DNA of 27,101 nt from a virus: positions 1-27,101 of the IMG/VR virus record IMGVR_UViG_3300008120_000611, one strand, 5' to 3'. The notes below the pieces were generated by a model. That model had not been told where the DNA came from and did no database searches. It saw only the letters and a list, made by a program, of their open reading frames with translations. Shown in pieces: positions 8,212 through 16,274 of the stretch (its first letter is position 1; every line of letters starts with the position of its first letter). The translations under genes were made by a program, and so were the position numbers.

Positions 8212-9572
8212 CAAACATCATAAGTAGTTACGGTAAAGATTTCGAATACAAATTAATTGTATCGTTAATTGACAATACTTCATTCCTAACGCAAATTTCC
8301 GATATATTAAAGCCAACTTATTTTTTCAGTAATGCATCTCAGTGGATTATAAAAAGCACATTAGATTATTACTTTAAATATGGACAATCACCATCGATTA
8401 CCGTATACAGTACTGAATTAGCTAAGTTGCCTGATACTCAAAGTTTACTCAAGCAAGAGATACAAGAGTATTTTAGAAGAGCTGAGATGTATGCTAATTC
8501 AAATGATTTAAAATATGTTCAAGAACAATCTGTAGATTTTTGTAGAAATCAAGAAATTAAAAGAGCAATATTAGAATGTGTAGAATTACTTAATGCTTCG
8601 GATTATGATGGGGTAAAATCTACACTAGACACGGCATTGAAGTCAGGATATACAAGAGATATAGGTCATATATACAAAGACCAATTTGAAGAAAGATACA
8701 GTGAAAATTTTAGAAATACAGTTACTACAGGTTGGGAATGTATAGATGATTTACTTCAAGGTGGCTTAGCATCAGGAGAATTAGGAATAATAATAGCACC
8801 TGCGGGAGCAGGAAAATCATGGGTACTATCAGCTTTAGGTGCTAATGCATTAATTGCAGGAAAGACTGTAATACATTATACATTAGAATTAAATAAAATA
8901 TATACTGCAAGGAGATATGATAGTATTATAACAGGATTAAACAATTCAAATTTATTATTACATAAGGATAAAGTTGAGGATAAAGTAAAAAATTTAAAAG
9001 GCACTTTAATAGTAGAACAGTTTGCTGCAAAAACTGCTTCGATACTTACTATGAAATCTCATATTGATAGATGTATAGGACAATCAAATACACCTGATTT
9101 GATAGTAGTCGATTATGCTGATTTATTAAAAGGTCATAATAAAGAGTTAAGATTTGAGTTAAAGCAAATCTATGAGGGACTTAGAAGTTTATCAGCTGAA
9201 TATAACTGTCCCATATGGACAGCTTCTCAAACAAACAGGTCTAGTTTAGATTCAGAAATTATAGAAGCAGATAAGATATCTGAAGATTATAGTAAGATAG
9301 CTATTGGTGATTTCATAATGTCATTATCACGAAGAGCTGAAGATAAAGTATTAGGTATTGGAAGATTTCACGTTATTAAAAATAGATTTGGAGCAGATGG
9401 TGTAACCTTCCCAACAAAGTTTGATGCTTCTAATGGTAACATAGAAATATTCAGAGAAAATTCGGGAGATGCTATGAAGATTAAAAAAGACGTATCATCT
9501 TTAGAAAGTTCAAAAAGAAATGAAGAGAGAGAATCTTTTTACAATATGTTCGCAGAATTTAAAAATTCTTAG
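8208..9572 (+). CDS. DnaB-like replicative DNA helicase
   Basis: The protein has 454 residues from the ATG at 8208, which overlaps the preceding stop as ATGA; an in-frame TTG at 8178 is a less likely start. It has an N-terminal helical domain (to about 150) and a RecA-like motor. The motor includes GWECIDDLLQGGL, Walker A APAGAGKS (197-204), the glutamate in YTLEL (E227), Walker B LIVVDYADLL (D302) and the TASQTNRSS segment with Q341. This is the plan of DnaB and T4 gp41, hexameric helicases that move 5' to 3' at the fork. No primase gene was recognised in the window. Confidence 0.9.
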   Translation: MTNIISSYGKDFEYKLIVSLIDNTSFLTQISDILKPTYFFSNASQWIIKSTLDYYFKYGQSPSITVYSTELAKLPDTQSLLKQEIQEYFRRAEMYANSNDLKYVQEQSVDFCRNQEIKRAILECVELLNASDYDGVKSTLDTALKSGYTRDIGHIYKDQFEERYSENFRNTVTTGWECIDDLLQGGLASGELGIIIAPAGAGKSWVLSALGANALIAGKTVIHYTLELNKIYTARRYDSIITGLNNSNLLLHKDKVEDKVKNLKGTLIVEQFAAKTASILTMKSHIDRCIGQSNTPDLIVVDYADLLKGHNKELRFELKQIYEGLRSLSAEYNCPIWTASQTNRSSLDSEIIEADKISEDYSKIAIGDFIMSLSRRAEDKVLGIGRFHVIKNRFGADGVTFPTKFDASNGNIEIFRENSGDAMKIKKDVSSLESSKRNEERESFYNMFAEFKNS

Positions 9573-9587
9573 GGAATATATAATATT

Positions 9588-9595
9588 TATAGTTG
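9588..9595 (+). promoter_or_regulatory. Possible weak promoter before nrdB
   Basis: TATAGTTG differs from TAnnTTTG at one position and sits about 30 bases before the nrdB ATG, in the 53-base gap after the helicase gene. There is no convincing upstream box. It is listed only because gaps of this length are rare in this region. Confidence 0.2.
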
Positions 9596-9625
9596 CTTGA
9601 AATCATAACAAGAATAAACATAATT

Positions 9626-10774
9626 ATGAAAAAGAAAAACATATTTGAGAGAAGAGTGAATATTCTTCCATATGAATACCCGTCTTTACTAAAATATAAA
9701 GATGCTATTAGACATTCGTATTGGATTGATACAGAATACAATTTCACTACAGATATAAATGATTACAAAGTTAATATATCTGATGTTGAGAGGAGTATCA
9801 TTAAGAAAACTATGTTAGCTATTTCTCAAATAGAAGTTAATGTAAAAACTTTTTGGGCTGACATGTATAAGAGAATGCCTATAACAGAGATAGGTGACGT
9901 TGGTATGACATTTGCAGAATGCCATGGTGAGGGTACAGAAATATTAACACTAAAAGGTTGGGTTAATTTTAAGGATATTGATATTAATACAGAAGTTATT
10001 CAATATGATTTAGAAACCAATACAATGACATCTGTTTTACCAAGTAATGTTATAAATGAGCCTTACAAAGGTAAAATGCACAGGATTAAGAACCAAACAT
10101 ATAATGCACTATTAACCCCTAACCATAGTATCTACTACAAGACAAGGAGTTGTAACATTATAAAAAAGCCTATAAAAGACATCACTAAATTTAGTAGTGA
10201 TATGAAATTACCTTTTTCAGGTAAACTTGTTAATGGGGGATTTAATAAGTTATCAACTATCGAAAGATTGAGAATTGCCATCCAAGCTGATGGGTCTGCT
10301 AGATTTTGGGATAAGAATGGTGAGAGAGTAAGAAGAGGATTGGGTACAGATAGTCATACTTATGAAATATCAGTTAAGAAAGAGCGGAAGAAACTTAGAC
10401 TTAAAAATCTCATTTTAGAATCAGGATTAACATACAGAGAGTTTGAAGTATCAAGACCTGAATATGTAAAATATGAGATAGATTTTCCTATTGATTATGA
10501 TTTAAAACAGTTTGATTGGGTTGATTTATCAGATAAGTCTCAGAAGTGGTGTGAGGATTTTATTGAGGAATTGATTGAATGGGATGGTACGAAGTTGGAA
10601 GGGAAGGGTAATGCCAAGAATTGTCTTATTAAATATTACACTACCAATAAATCATGCGCAGATAAGGTTCAGGCTATTGGTGTTTTAGCGGGTTACAGAA
10701 CTAATCTGAATACTTCAACAGATACTAGAAAATATTCATTGTGTTACAGTTCCTACGGGATGTATTGTGACTAG
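9626..10774 (+). CDS. nrdB: Ribonucleotide reductase small subunit NrdB, N-terminal part plus most of an intein
   Basis: The ATG at 9626 (MKKKNIFERRVNI) is preferred over an in-frame TTG at 9593. The first 98 residues are the NrdB N-extein and include SYWIDTEYNFTTDI, VKTFWADMYKRMP and GMTFAE. This is the start of a class I R2 protein, which supplies the radical for making deoxyribonucleotides. At the cysteine codon 9920 the sequence changes to an intein (CHGEGTEILTLKGW) and stays in it to the end of this frame. The frame stops at 10772-10774, just before the intein's C-terminal splice motif, which continues in the next frame. Without a frameshift, or splicing in trans with the next polypeptide, this product cannot give active NrdB. 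Confidence 0.85.
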   Translation: MKKKNIFERRVNILPYEYPSLLKYKDAIRHSYWIDTEYNFTTDINDYKVNISDVERSIIKKTMLAISQIEVNVKTFWADMYKRMPITEIGDVGMTFAECHGEGTEILTLKGWVNFKDIDINTEVIQYDLETNTMTSVLPSNVINEPYKGKMHRIKNQTYNALLTPNHSIYYKTRSCNIIKKPIKDITKFSSDMKLPFSGKLVNGGFNKLSTIERLRIAIQADGSARFWDKNGERVRRGLGTDSHTYEISVKKERKKLRLKNLILESGLTYREFEVSRPEYVKYEIDFPIDYDLKQFDWVDLSDKSQKWCEDFIEELIEWDGTKLEGKGNAKNCLIKYYTTNKSCADKVQAIGVLAGYRTNLNTSTDTRKYSLCYSSYGMYCD

Positions 10775-10805
10775 ATATAATGATAAAGTTTTAATTTCAG
10801 GAAAT
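9920..10805 (+). other. Intein with LAGLIDADG-type endonuclease domain in nrdB, frame disrupted
   Basis: The intein runs from Cys1 (TGC at 9920) to the last Asn (AAT at 10803), with Ser (TCT at 10806) as the +1 extein residue. Splice block A is CHGEGTEILTLKGW. Block B is NALLTPNHSIYY, with T66 and H69 of the intein. The C-terminal blocks read CVTVPTGCIVTRYNDKVLISGN. The residue before the last Asn is Gly instead of the usual His. In the middle, RLRIAIQADGSA and FIEELIEWDGT look like the two DOD endonuclease motifs, and NKSCADKVQAIGVLAGYR fits the second half of such a domain. The length is 886 bases, which is 295 codons plus one base: a single +1 disruption lies about 10736-10746, upstream of block F/G. 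Confidence 0.85.
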
Positions 10806-11495
10806 TCTGAAGTTCGTCATAAAGATGCATATGCAAGATTACTTAGAATATTAGGATTAGAAGATGAATTTAGAACTGTTGTTGAGATTCCTGCTATAAG
10901 AGATAGAATAGCATATCTTTCGAAATACCTAGATGGTACTCGTAGTAGAGATGATAAAATGTATACTAAATCTGTATTATTATTTTCACTATTTATAGAG
11001 CATGTATCACTATTCTCACAATTTCTGATAATGATGTCTTTTAATAAAGAAAGGAATATATTTAAAGGAATTTCAAATGTTGTAGAAGCTACGTCTAAAG
11101 AAGAAGATATTCATGGAAACTTTGGTGCTGAAATTATAAATATAGTTAAAGAAGAAAATCCTGAATGGTTCGATGATGAATTCAATAGTTTGATATATTC
11201 TGCATGTCAAAAAGCATATAAATCTGAATGTAAAATATTAGATTGGATTTTTGAAGATGGAGAATTAGAATTCTTACCAAAAGAAACTATTAAACATTTT
11301 ATAATGAATAGGTTTAATAATTCTTTGAATAGAATTCAAATGGATAGTATATTTGAGGTTGATAAAGATTTATTGAAGAGTGTTCATTGGTTTGATTTAG
11401 AGATTACGTCAACAAAGGAAGGTGACTTCTTTTACAAAAGACAAATAGATTATTCCAAAAAAACAAAATCTATAACTGAAGACGATTTATTCTAA
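10767..11495 (+). CDS. nrdB: NrdB C-terminal part preceded by the intein's last 13 residues
   Basis: This frame continues nrdB after the intein. If translated alone, GTG at 10767 is the only plausible start and gives the last intein residues (TRYNDKVLISGN) followed by the 229-residue C-extein from Ser at 10806. The C-extein starts SEVRHKDAYARLL, which holds the ExxH metal ligands and, four residues after the His, the tyrosine expected to carry the radical. A second ExxH (EEDIHGNFG) follows, and the C-terminal tail SITEDDLF should bind the large subunit. Joined exteins would make a 327-residue protein, the normal size for Bacteroidota NrdB. nrdA follows after 18 bases. Confidence 0.85.
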   Translation: MTRYNDKVLISGNSEVRHKDAYARLLRILGLEDEFRTVVEIPAIRDRIAYLSKYLDGTRSRDDKMYTKSVLLFSLFIEHVSLFSQFLIMMSFNKERNIFKGISNVVEATSKEEDIHGNFGAEIINIVKEENPEWFDDEFNSLIYSACQKAYKSECKILDWIFEDGELEFLPKETIKHFIMNRFNNSLNRIQMDSIFEVDKDLLKSVHWFDLEITSTKEGDFFYKRQIDYSKKTKSITEDDLF

Positions 11496-11513
11496 ACCAA
11501 ACAACTAAAGAAA

Positions 11514-13154
11514 ATGGATTACAAAGATTATTATTGGCTTAATGAAGATTCGAGAACATTTCTATCAAGAGGTTATATATCAGAATCTGCTGAAGATAGA
11601 GTACGAGAAATCTCTAAAGCAGCTGAAAGCATACTTCAAATAGAAGGATTTGCTAATAAGTTTGAAAACTACATGTCTAAAGGTTTCTATAGCTTATCAA
11701 CTCCTGTATGGATTAATTTTGCAAAAGACAAAGGATTACCTATATCATGTTATGGTTCTTATGTGGATGACAGTTTATATAGTATGCTTGAGAGTTCAAC
11801 GGAAATTGGCATGATGTCTAAGTATGGAGGAGGAACTTCGGCATATCTAGGAAATATTAGACCAAGAGGTTCTGACATAAGAACAGGCGGGAGAGCTGAT
11901 GGGCCTGTCCATTACTCAAAACTATATGATACTGCTGTAGATGTTTGTAAACAATCAGAGGCTCGTAGAGGCGCATGTGCAGTATATCTACCTGTAGAAC
12001 ATAAAGACATACTAGATTTCTTAGATATTGCAACTGAGGGCAATCCTATTCAAAATTTACAGTATGGAGTTACTATCGGAGATTCTTGGATGGAGGATAT
12101 GAAGAATGGAGATTCAGATAAGAGAAAAGTTTGGGCGAAGATAATCCAAAGAAGAGTAGAGCTAGGATACCCTTACATAATGTTCAGAGATACTTCCAAT
12201 AGAAACAGTCCGTATGCTAACATTAAACATAAGTATTCTACAGAGATAGTAGCAAGTAATTTGTGTTCCGAAATTCAACTTCCATCTAATTCAGAAGAAT
12301 CATTTGTATGTTGCATAGGTTCTATAAATTTGCTACATTGGGAGGAAATTGTAAAGACAGATGCTATAGAAGTGTACGTACAATTCTTGAATGCTGTTAT
12401 AAATGAATTCATACAAAAATCTGAGAATTTAGATGGTATGAGAAGAGCTCATAATTTCGCTAAGAATCATAGAGCTATCGGGGTAGGTGTTTTAGGATAC
12501 CATTCATTATTACAATCTAAGTTAGTAGCATTTGAATCATTAGCAGCTAAACAGATTAATCATGCTATATTTAAGAGATTGAAAGAAAAATGTGATAATG
12601 CATCAATGGAGTTATATGAGAGCAATCCTCAGAAATATAAATGTATTAGAGATAACTATGCTAATACAACTTTGATTGCCATAGCTCCTACAAAGTCAAC
12701 AAGTTTTATATTAGGTCAAGTATCTATGAGTATACAACCTTATAAATCAAATTATTTTGTAAATGATTTAGCTAAAATAAAAACAGTATACAAGAATCCA
12801 TATTTAGAAAAAGAATTGCAAAAATATGGTTTAGATACAGATGAGATTTGGGATAGCATTATGAAAAAGGATGGTTCGGTTCAACATTTAGATTTCCCAA
12901 CTAAAGAAGTTTTTAAAACATTCTCAGAGATAAGTCCTAAAGAGATTGTATTACAAGCTGCTCAAAGACAGAAATACATTGACCAAGCACAGAGTTTGAA
13001 TCTCTCGATAGACCCATCGGTATCTGCTAAGGATATAAATATGTTATATATGTATGCACATGAGGAGGGTGTGAAAACTTTATATTATCAGTATAGTAAG
13101 AGTTCAGCACAAGAATTTTCCCGAAACATATTAGAATGTAAAAGTTGTGAGTAA
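11514..13154 (+). CDS. nrdA: Ribonucleotide reductase large subunit NrdA
   Basis: This 546-residue class I R1 protein lacks the N-terminal ATP-cone found in many cellular forms, so allosteric activity control is probably absent. Active-site features are present. ISCYGSYVDDS gives one redox cysteine (C79). The NLCSE motif (N249, C251, E253) matches the catalytic N-x-C-x-E, and SFVCCIGSINL (C266/C267) gives the partner cysteine. TLYYQY (Y524, Y525) gives the tyrosine pair of the radical path, and a C-terminal CKSC (C542, C545) gives the thiol pair for re-reduction. It reduces ribonucleotides together with NrdB. The gene order nrdB-nrdA is the reverse of the common nrdA-nrdB order. Confidence 0.93.
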   Translation: MDYKDYYWLNEDSRTFLSRGYISESAEDRVREISKAAESILQIEGFANKFENYMSKGFYSLSTPVWINFAKDKGLPISCYGSYVDDSLYSMLESSTEIGMMSKYGGGTSAYLGNIRPRGSDIRTGGRADGPVHYSKLYDTAVDVCKQSEARRGACAVYLPVEHKDILDFLDIATEGNPIQNLQYGVTIGDSWMEDMKNGDSDKRKVWAKIIQRRVELGYPYIMFRDTSNRNSPYANIKHKYSTEIVASNLCSEIQLPSNSEESFVCCIGSINLLHWEEIVKTDAIEVYVQFLNAVINEFIQKSENLDGMRRAHNFAKNHRAIGVGVLGYHSLLQSKLVAFESLAAKQINHAIFKRLKEKCDNASMELYESNPQKYKCIRDNYANTTLIAIAPTKSTSFILGQVSMSIQPYKSNYFVNDLAKIKTVYKNPYLEKELQKYGLDTDEIWDSIMKKDGSVQHLDFPTKEVFKTFSEISPKEIVLQAAQRQKYIDQAQSLNLSIDPSVSAKDINMLYMYAHEEGVKTLYYQYSKSSAQEFSRNILECKSCE

Positions 13155-13428
13155 GAGAGAGGAGGAGTTAAGGGAAGAGGATATGCTGATAGCCAATAGA
13201 GTTCCACCTGGTGATAGGTGGACTCTCATCGACCCTAAGCATAACTCAACAGACGATGATGTAATAGAAGGTCTCGTAGAGACTCTTAGCGAGTACATGA
13301 GAGCTACTAACTTCAATGGAGACTACAAGTTATCACCACTGAAAGGAAAATTATATGCAATTCATGAAAATTATGTGGTGATTGAGAAACCAAAACCAAA
13401 GAAATATGATTTATATGGTGAGTTTTGA
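13147..13428 (+). CDS. Small hypothetical acidic protein
   Basis: The gene encodes 93 residues from GTG at 13147, which overlaps the nrdA stop by eight bases. ATG at 13183 is an alternative start giving 81 residues. The N-terminus is highly charged (KREEELREEDM), followed by RVPPGDRWTLIDPKH, VETLSEYMRA and a C-terminal VVIEKPKPKKYDLYGEF. No family is recognised and there is no cysteine. The position between nrdA and the DNA polymerase gene suggests a role in nucleotide supply or replication, but this is positional inference only. Confidence 0.6.
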   Translation: MSKREEELREEDMLIANRVPPGDRWTLIDPKHNSTDDDVIEGLVETLSEYMRATNFNGDYKLSPLKGKLYAIHENYVVIEKPKPKKYDLYGEF

Positions 13429-13447
13429 TTAGTTATAAAAAAATAAT

Positions 13448-15766
13448 ATGGACAAAGTATATAAAACTGTATTTACTAAAGGTGATTTTTTAGAATTATT
13501 CAATTCTATAGAAGAAACTAATATAGTAGCTGTAGATACTGAAACTACAGGTATAGATGTTCATACGGATTCTATAATAGGGGCATCATTTTCAACTAAA
13601 ATAGGTAATGGATATTATATACCTGTTCAAGTATATGACTCGGAATCTGATAGTTTAAAGGAATGTTTTATAGATAGTATATCTTCCAAGGATATACTTA
13701 AACTAATATTAGAAAAGATAAAGAGAGACAAAAAGAAAGTTGTAATGCACAATGCTTCTTTTGATACTTCGATAATAAATAATCAATACGGAATAGATTT
13801 GCTTCCTGAATTGTGGATGGACACTATGTTAGCAGTTCACACAGTCCAAGAAGAGGGTGCATTCTCTTTCGGAACTCCATTTGGATTGAAATCTATAGCT
13901 CAAATGTATCAACATGAACTAGGATTGAATATAGAAGATGAAGCAAATAAGGAGCAGATTGAATTGAAAGATAGTATCCATAAGAACGGAGGTTCAACAA
14001 CCAAAAATAAATATCAAATATATAAAGCAGATTTAGAGATACTATCTAAGTATGCAGCAGCAGATACTGATTTAACTCTTAGAGTAGCTAATCTTTTTTA
14101 CGGTAAGTTACATGATGAGAAACTAGATAAGTTTTTCTTTGAAGATGAAGTAATGCCTGTATACAAGGAAGTAACAATTCCAATGGAAAGACGTGGAATT
14201 ACATTAGATATAGAATTGTTACATAAGACAAAGGATGAAATGTTGAATGTAATAAATGAAAACAAAAATGAAGTAATATCTGAATTAAGAATTATTAAAG
14301 CAGTAAAAGATTGGATATTTGAGCAATCTTATGTGAATAACTTCCCACCAAAAAATAGAGGTGTCTTTGCTAAAATGTTAGTTAAGAATGCTAATTTGAA
14401 TTTATCTTTAGATGCTAAAGGAGAAGTAAGATTGCTTAAAAAAGAAATAGAAAAGTTGGAAGATTCTCCATACAAAAGATTCTTAATAGACCACAATAGT
14501 GACCACGGAGTTCCTGTATCAGAACTATCTAAAATAAGTTTATTATTATGGATAGATTCTAATAATGGAGATTTAATTAATATACAATCTAAAAAGCATT
14601 TATCTGAAATAGCTTTTAATTATTTAGGTTTAAAACCTATATCCAAAACTGACTCAGGAACGTCACAGTTTAATGATATATTTATTGAGAGTATAAGTTC
14701 AAAATATACATGGGCTACCAAACTTAGAGTTTATAATAAGTTAGTTAAAATATATTCAACATATGTAGAAAGATTGTTAGAAAAAAATAAGAATGGTATA
14801 TTCTACCCATACTTTAAACAGCATGGTACAGTATCGGGAAGATATGGTAGTGATTTACAGCAGTTACCTAAACCTAAAGAGGATGGAGATGATGACCCCA
14901 TCGTGTTAGAATTTAATAATAGAGTAAGAGCTTTCTTCAAAGTTAGGGATGGTTACAAGTTTATAGATTCAGATTATGAATCATTAGAGCCACATATATT
15001 TGCTAGTATATCTAATGATGTTAATTTGCAAGAGATATTTAACAAAGGTCATGATTTTTACAGTACAGTTGCTATACGAACTGAAAAGTTAGAAGGTGTG
15101 TCTGCTGATAAGAATGCTCCTAATTTTCTTAAAAAGATTGATGCCAACAAGAGACAAAAAGCTAAGGCATATGCTTTAGGTATTGCCTATGGTATGACAG
15201 GATTTGCATTGGCTAAGAGTTTGAATATTAAGAAAGCAGAGGGAGAGGAGCTTAGGGATGCTTACTTGGAGGGATTCCCCGGTGTAGCTGATTGGATTCA
15301 AGCGTCAAAAAAAGAATTCGAAAGCACAGGAATGATACGTAACAAGTTAGGAAGAGTAAGACATCTATGGAGAGGGAAGAAAGTGTTCGATGAATATGGA
15401 GATAAAGTATTGGACTATGACCACAGGGATAAATTAGTAAAAAAATTGGGAGAAGAACGTGCCATATCATTATACAGAGATTTGAAGAATGCTTACAACT
15501 CAAGTTTGAATTTTCAAATACAATCACTAGCTGCATCTATAGTAAACAGAGCAGCATTGCACATAAACAGAGAATTGATTAAGAGAGGTTCTAAGGGACA
15601 AGTAATAGCTCAGATACATGACCAATTAATTGTAGAAGTTGAACAAGATAGGATAGAAGAATTTATTCCCATAGTGAAGTACATTATGGAAAATACGACT
15701 ACCCTAGATGGAGTTACATTAAAAGCTCCACCTGAAATAGCTACAAATTTTTTAGATGGTCATTAA
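13448..15766 (+). CDS. Family A DNA polymerase with 3'-5' exonuclease domain
   Basis: This 772-residue protein is the likely replicase. Proofreading motifs are VAVDTETTG (D30, E32), HNASFD (D106) and YAAADTD (Y202, D206). Polymerase motifs are SGRYGSDLQQLP (463-473), motif A DSDYESLEP (D509, E514), motif B KRQKAKAYALGIAYG (R569, K573, Y581) and motif C IHDQL (H724, D725). In motif C the usual HDE is HDQ. In motif B the position of E. coli Phe762 is Leu577. There is no 5'-nuclease domain; that activity is encoded at 7177. The stop is followed by a gap with a promoter, so this is the last gene of the replication operon. Confidence 0.95.
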   Translation: MDKVYKTVFTKGDFLELFNSIEETNIVAVDTETTGIDVHTDSIIGASFSTKIGNGYYIPVQVYDSESDSLKECFIDSISSKDILKLILEKIKRDKKKVVMHNASFDTSIINNQYGIDLLPELWMDTMLAVHTVQEEGAFSFGTPFGLKSIAQMYQHELGLNIEDEANKEQIELKDSIHKNGGSTTKNKYQIYKADLEILSKYAAADTDLTLRVANLFYGKLHDEKLDKFFFEDEVMPVYKEVTIPMERRGITLDIELLHKTKDEMLNVINENKNEVISELRIIKAVKDWIFEQSYVNNFPPKNRGVFAKMLVKNANLNLSLDAKGEVRLLKKEIEKLEDSPYKRFLIDHNSDHGVPVSELSKISLLLWIDSNNGDLINIQSKKHLSEIAFNYLGLKPISKTDSGTSQFNDIFIESISSKYTWATKLRVYNKLVKIYSTYVERLLEKNKNGIFYPYFKQHGTVSGRYGSDLQQLPKPKEDGDDDPIVLEFNNRVRAFFKVRDGYKFIDSDYESLEPHIFASISNDVNLQEIFNKGHDFYSTVAIRTEKLEGVSADKNAPNFLKKIDANKRQKAKAYALGIAYGMTGFALAKSLNIKKAEGEELRDAYLEGFPGVADWIQASKKEFESTGMIRNKLGRVRHLWRGKKVFDEYGDKVLDYDHRDKLVKKLGEERAISLYRDLKNAYNSSLNFQIQSLAASIVNRAALHINRELIKRGSKGQVIAQIHDQLIVEVEQDRIEEFIPIVKYIMENTTTLDGVTLKAPPEIATNFLDGH

Positions 15767-15804
15767 TTTTTTTTATAAAAATGGTATTTATCAAAAATTA
15801 TTAG

Positions 15805-15812
15805 TATATTTG
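15805..15812 (+). promoter_or_regulatory. Bacteroidota-type -7 promoter element
   Basis: TATATTTG matches TAnnTTTG and lies 14 bases before the ATG at 15826, in a 59-base gap after the DNA polymerase gene. Its flank TAGTATATTTG is identical to that of the element at 3420. No clear -33 TTG is visible. It probably starts the transcript of the nuclease and glycosyltransferase region. Confidence 0.65.
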
Positions 15813-15825
15813 TAAAAATTATGAA

Positions 15826-16077
15826 ATGGGAAAGATTTTAGGTTTGGATGGAAATTCTAAACAAATGAATGTAAACATAGACATCACTGAGCATCCTACG
15901 ATAAAGTGTAAGTCTTGCGAAGGTATATTCTTTACTAATGTAATATTATTAAAGAAGATAAGTAAAATTGCTACGGGAAGCACTCATGACCAATTAGTAC
16001 CTATACAAGTATTAAGATGTGCAGATTGTTATGAAGTATTAGAAGAATCAGTTTCAAATCCAAAAATTTTGCAATGA
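15826..16077 (+). CDS. Small zinc-ribbon-like protein
   Basis: This 83-residue protein has two CxxC pairs, KCKSC (C28, C31) and RCADC (C65, C68), spaced as in a zinc ribbon, with VPIQVLRCADCYEVL leading into the second pair. Proteins of this size with this layout are common in T4-like phages but their function is unknown to me. It is the first gene behind the promoter at 15805. An ATG at 15821 is in another frame and is not used. The stop overlaps the next start as ATGA. Confidence 0.7.
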   Translation: MGKILGLDGNSKQMNVNIDITEHPTIKCKSCEGIFFTNVILLKKISKIATGSTHDQLVPIQVLRCADCYEVLEESVSNPKILQ

Positions 16078-16274
16078 GTAAGATAGAAGAATCTGTTATC
16101 AATAAGATTAGAGAAAGAGCAGATATAGGTAAGAATAAATACGGGGTTACTATGGAAAGGAATGATTTAAACATTTTACAATGGTTAACACATCTCCAAG
16201 AAGAACTTATGGACGCAGCTGTATATTTAGAGAAAGTAATACAAAGTGATGAATATCGAGGAGATAAAAACTAA
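16074..16274 (+). CDS. Small conserved phage protein, MazG-like pattern
   Basis: This 66-residue protein consists of KIRERADIGKNKYGVTMER, then ILQWLTHLQEELMDAAVYLEKV. The EELMDxxxYLEK helix resembles part of the metal-binding helices of MazG-type NTP pyrophosphohydrolases, and similar short proteins recur in phages. The full MazG ExxE...ExxD set is not visible, so enzyme activity is not claimed. The start overlaps the preceding stop (ATGA), and the end overlaps the nuclease gene by 26 bases. Confidence 0.6.
   Translation: MSKIEESVINKIRERADIGKNKYGVTMERNDLNILQWLTHLQEELMDAAVYLEKVIQSDEYRGDKN

Noticed and set aside
15767-15800. T-rich run and weak ATAAA/TTTAT repeat after the DNA polymerase gene as a terminator.
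   Set aside because: The stem is five A/T pairs at most and comes after, not before, the T-run.
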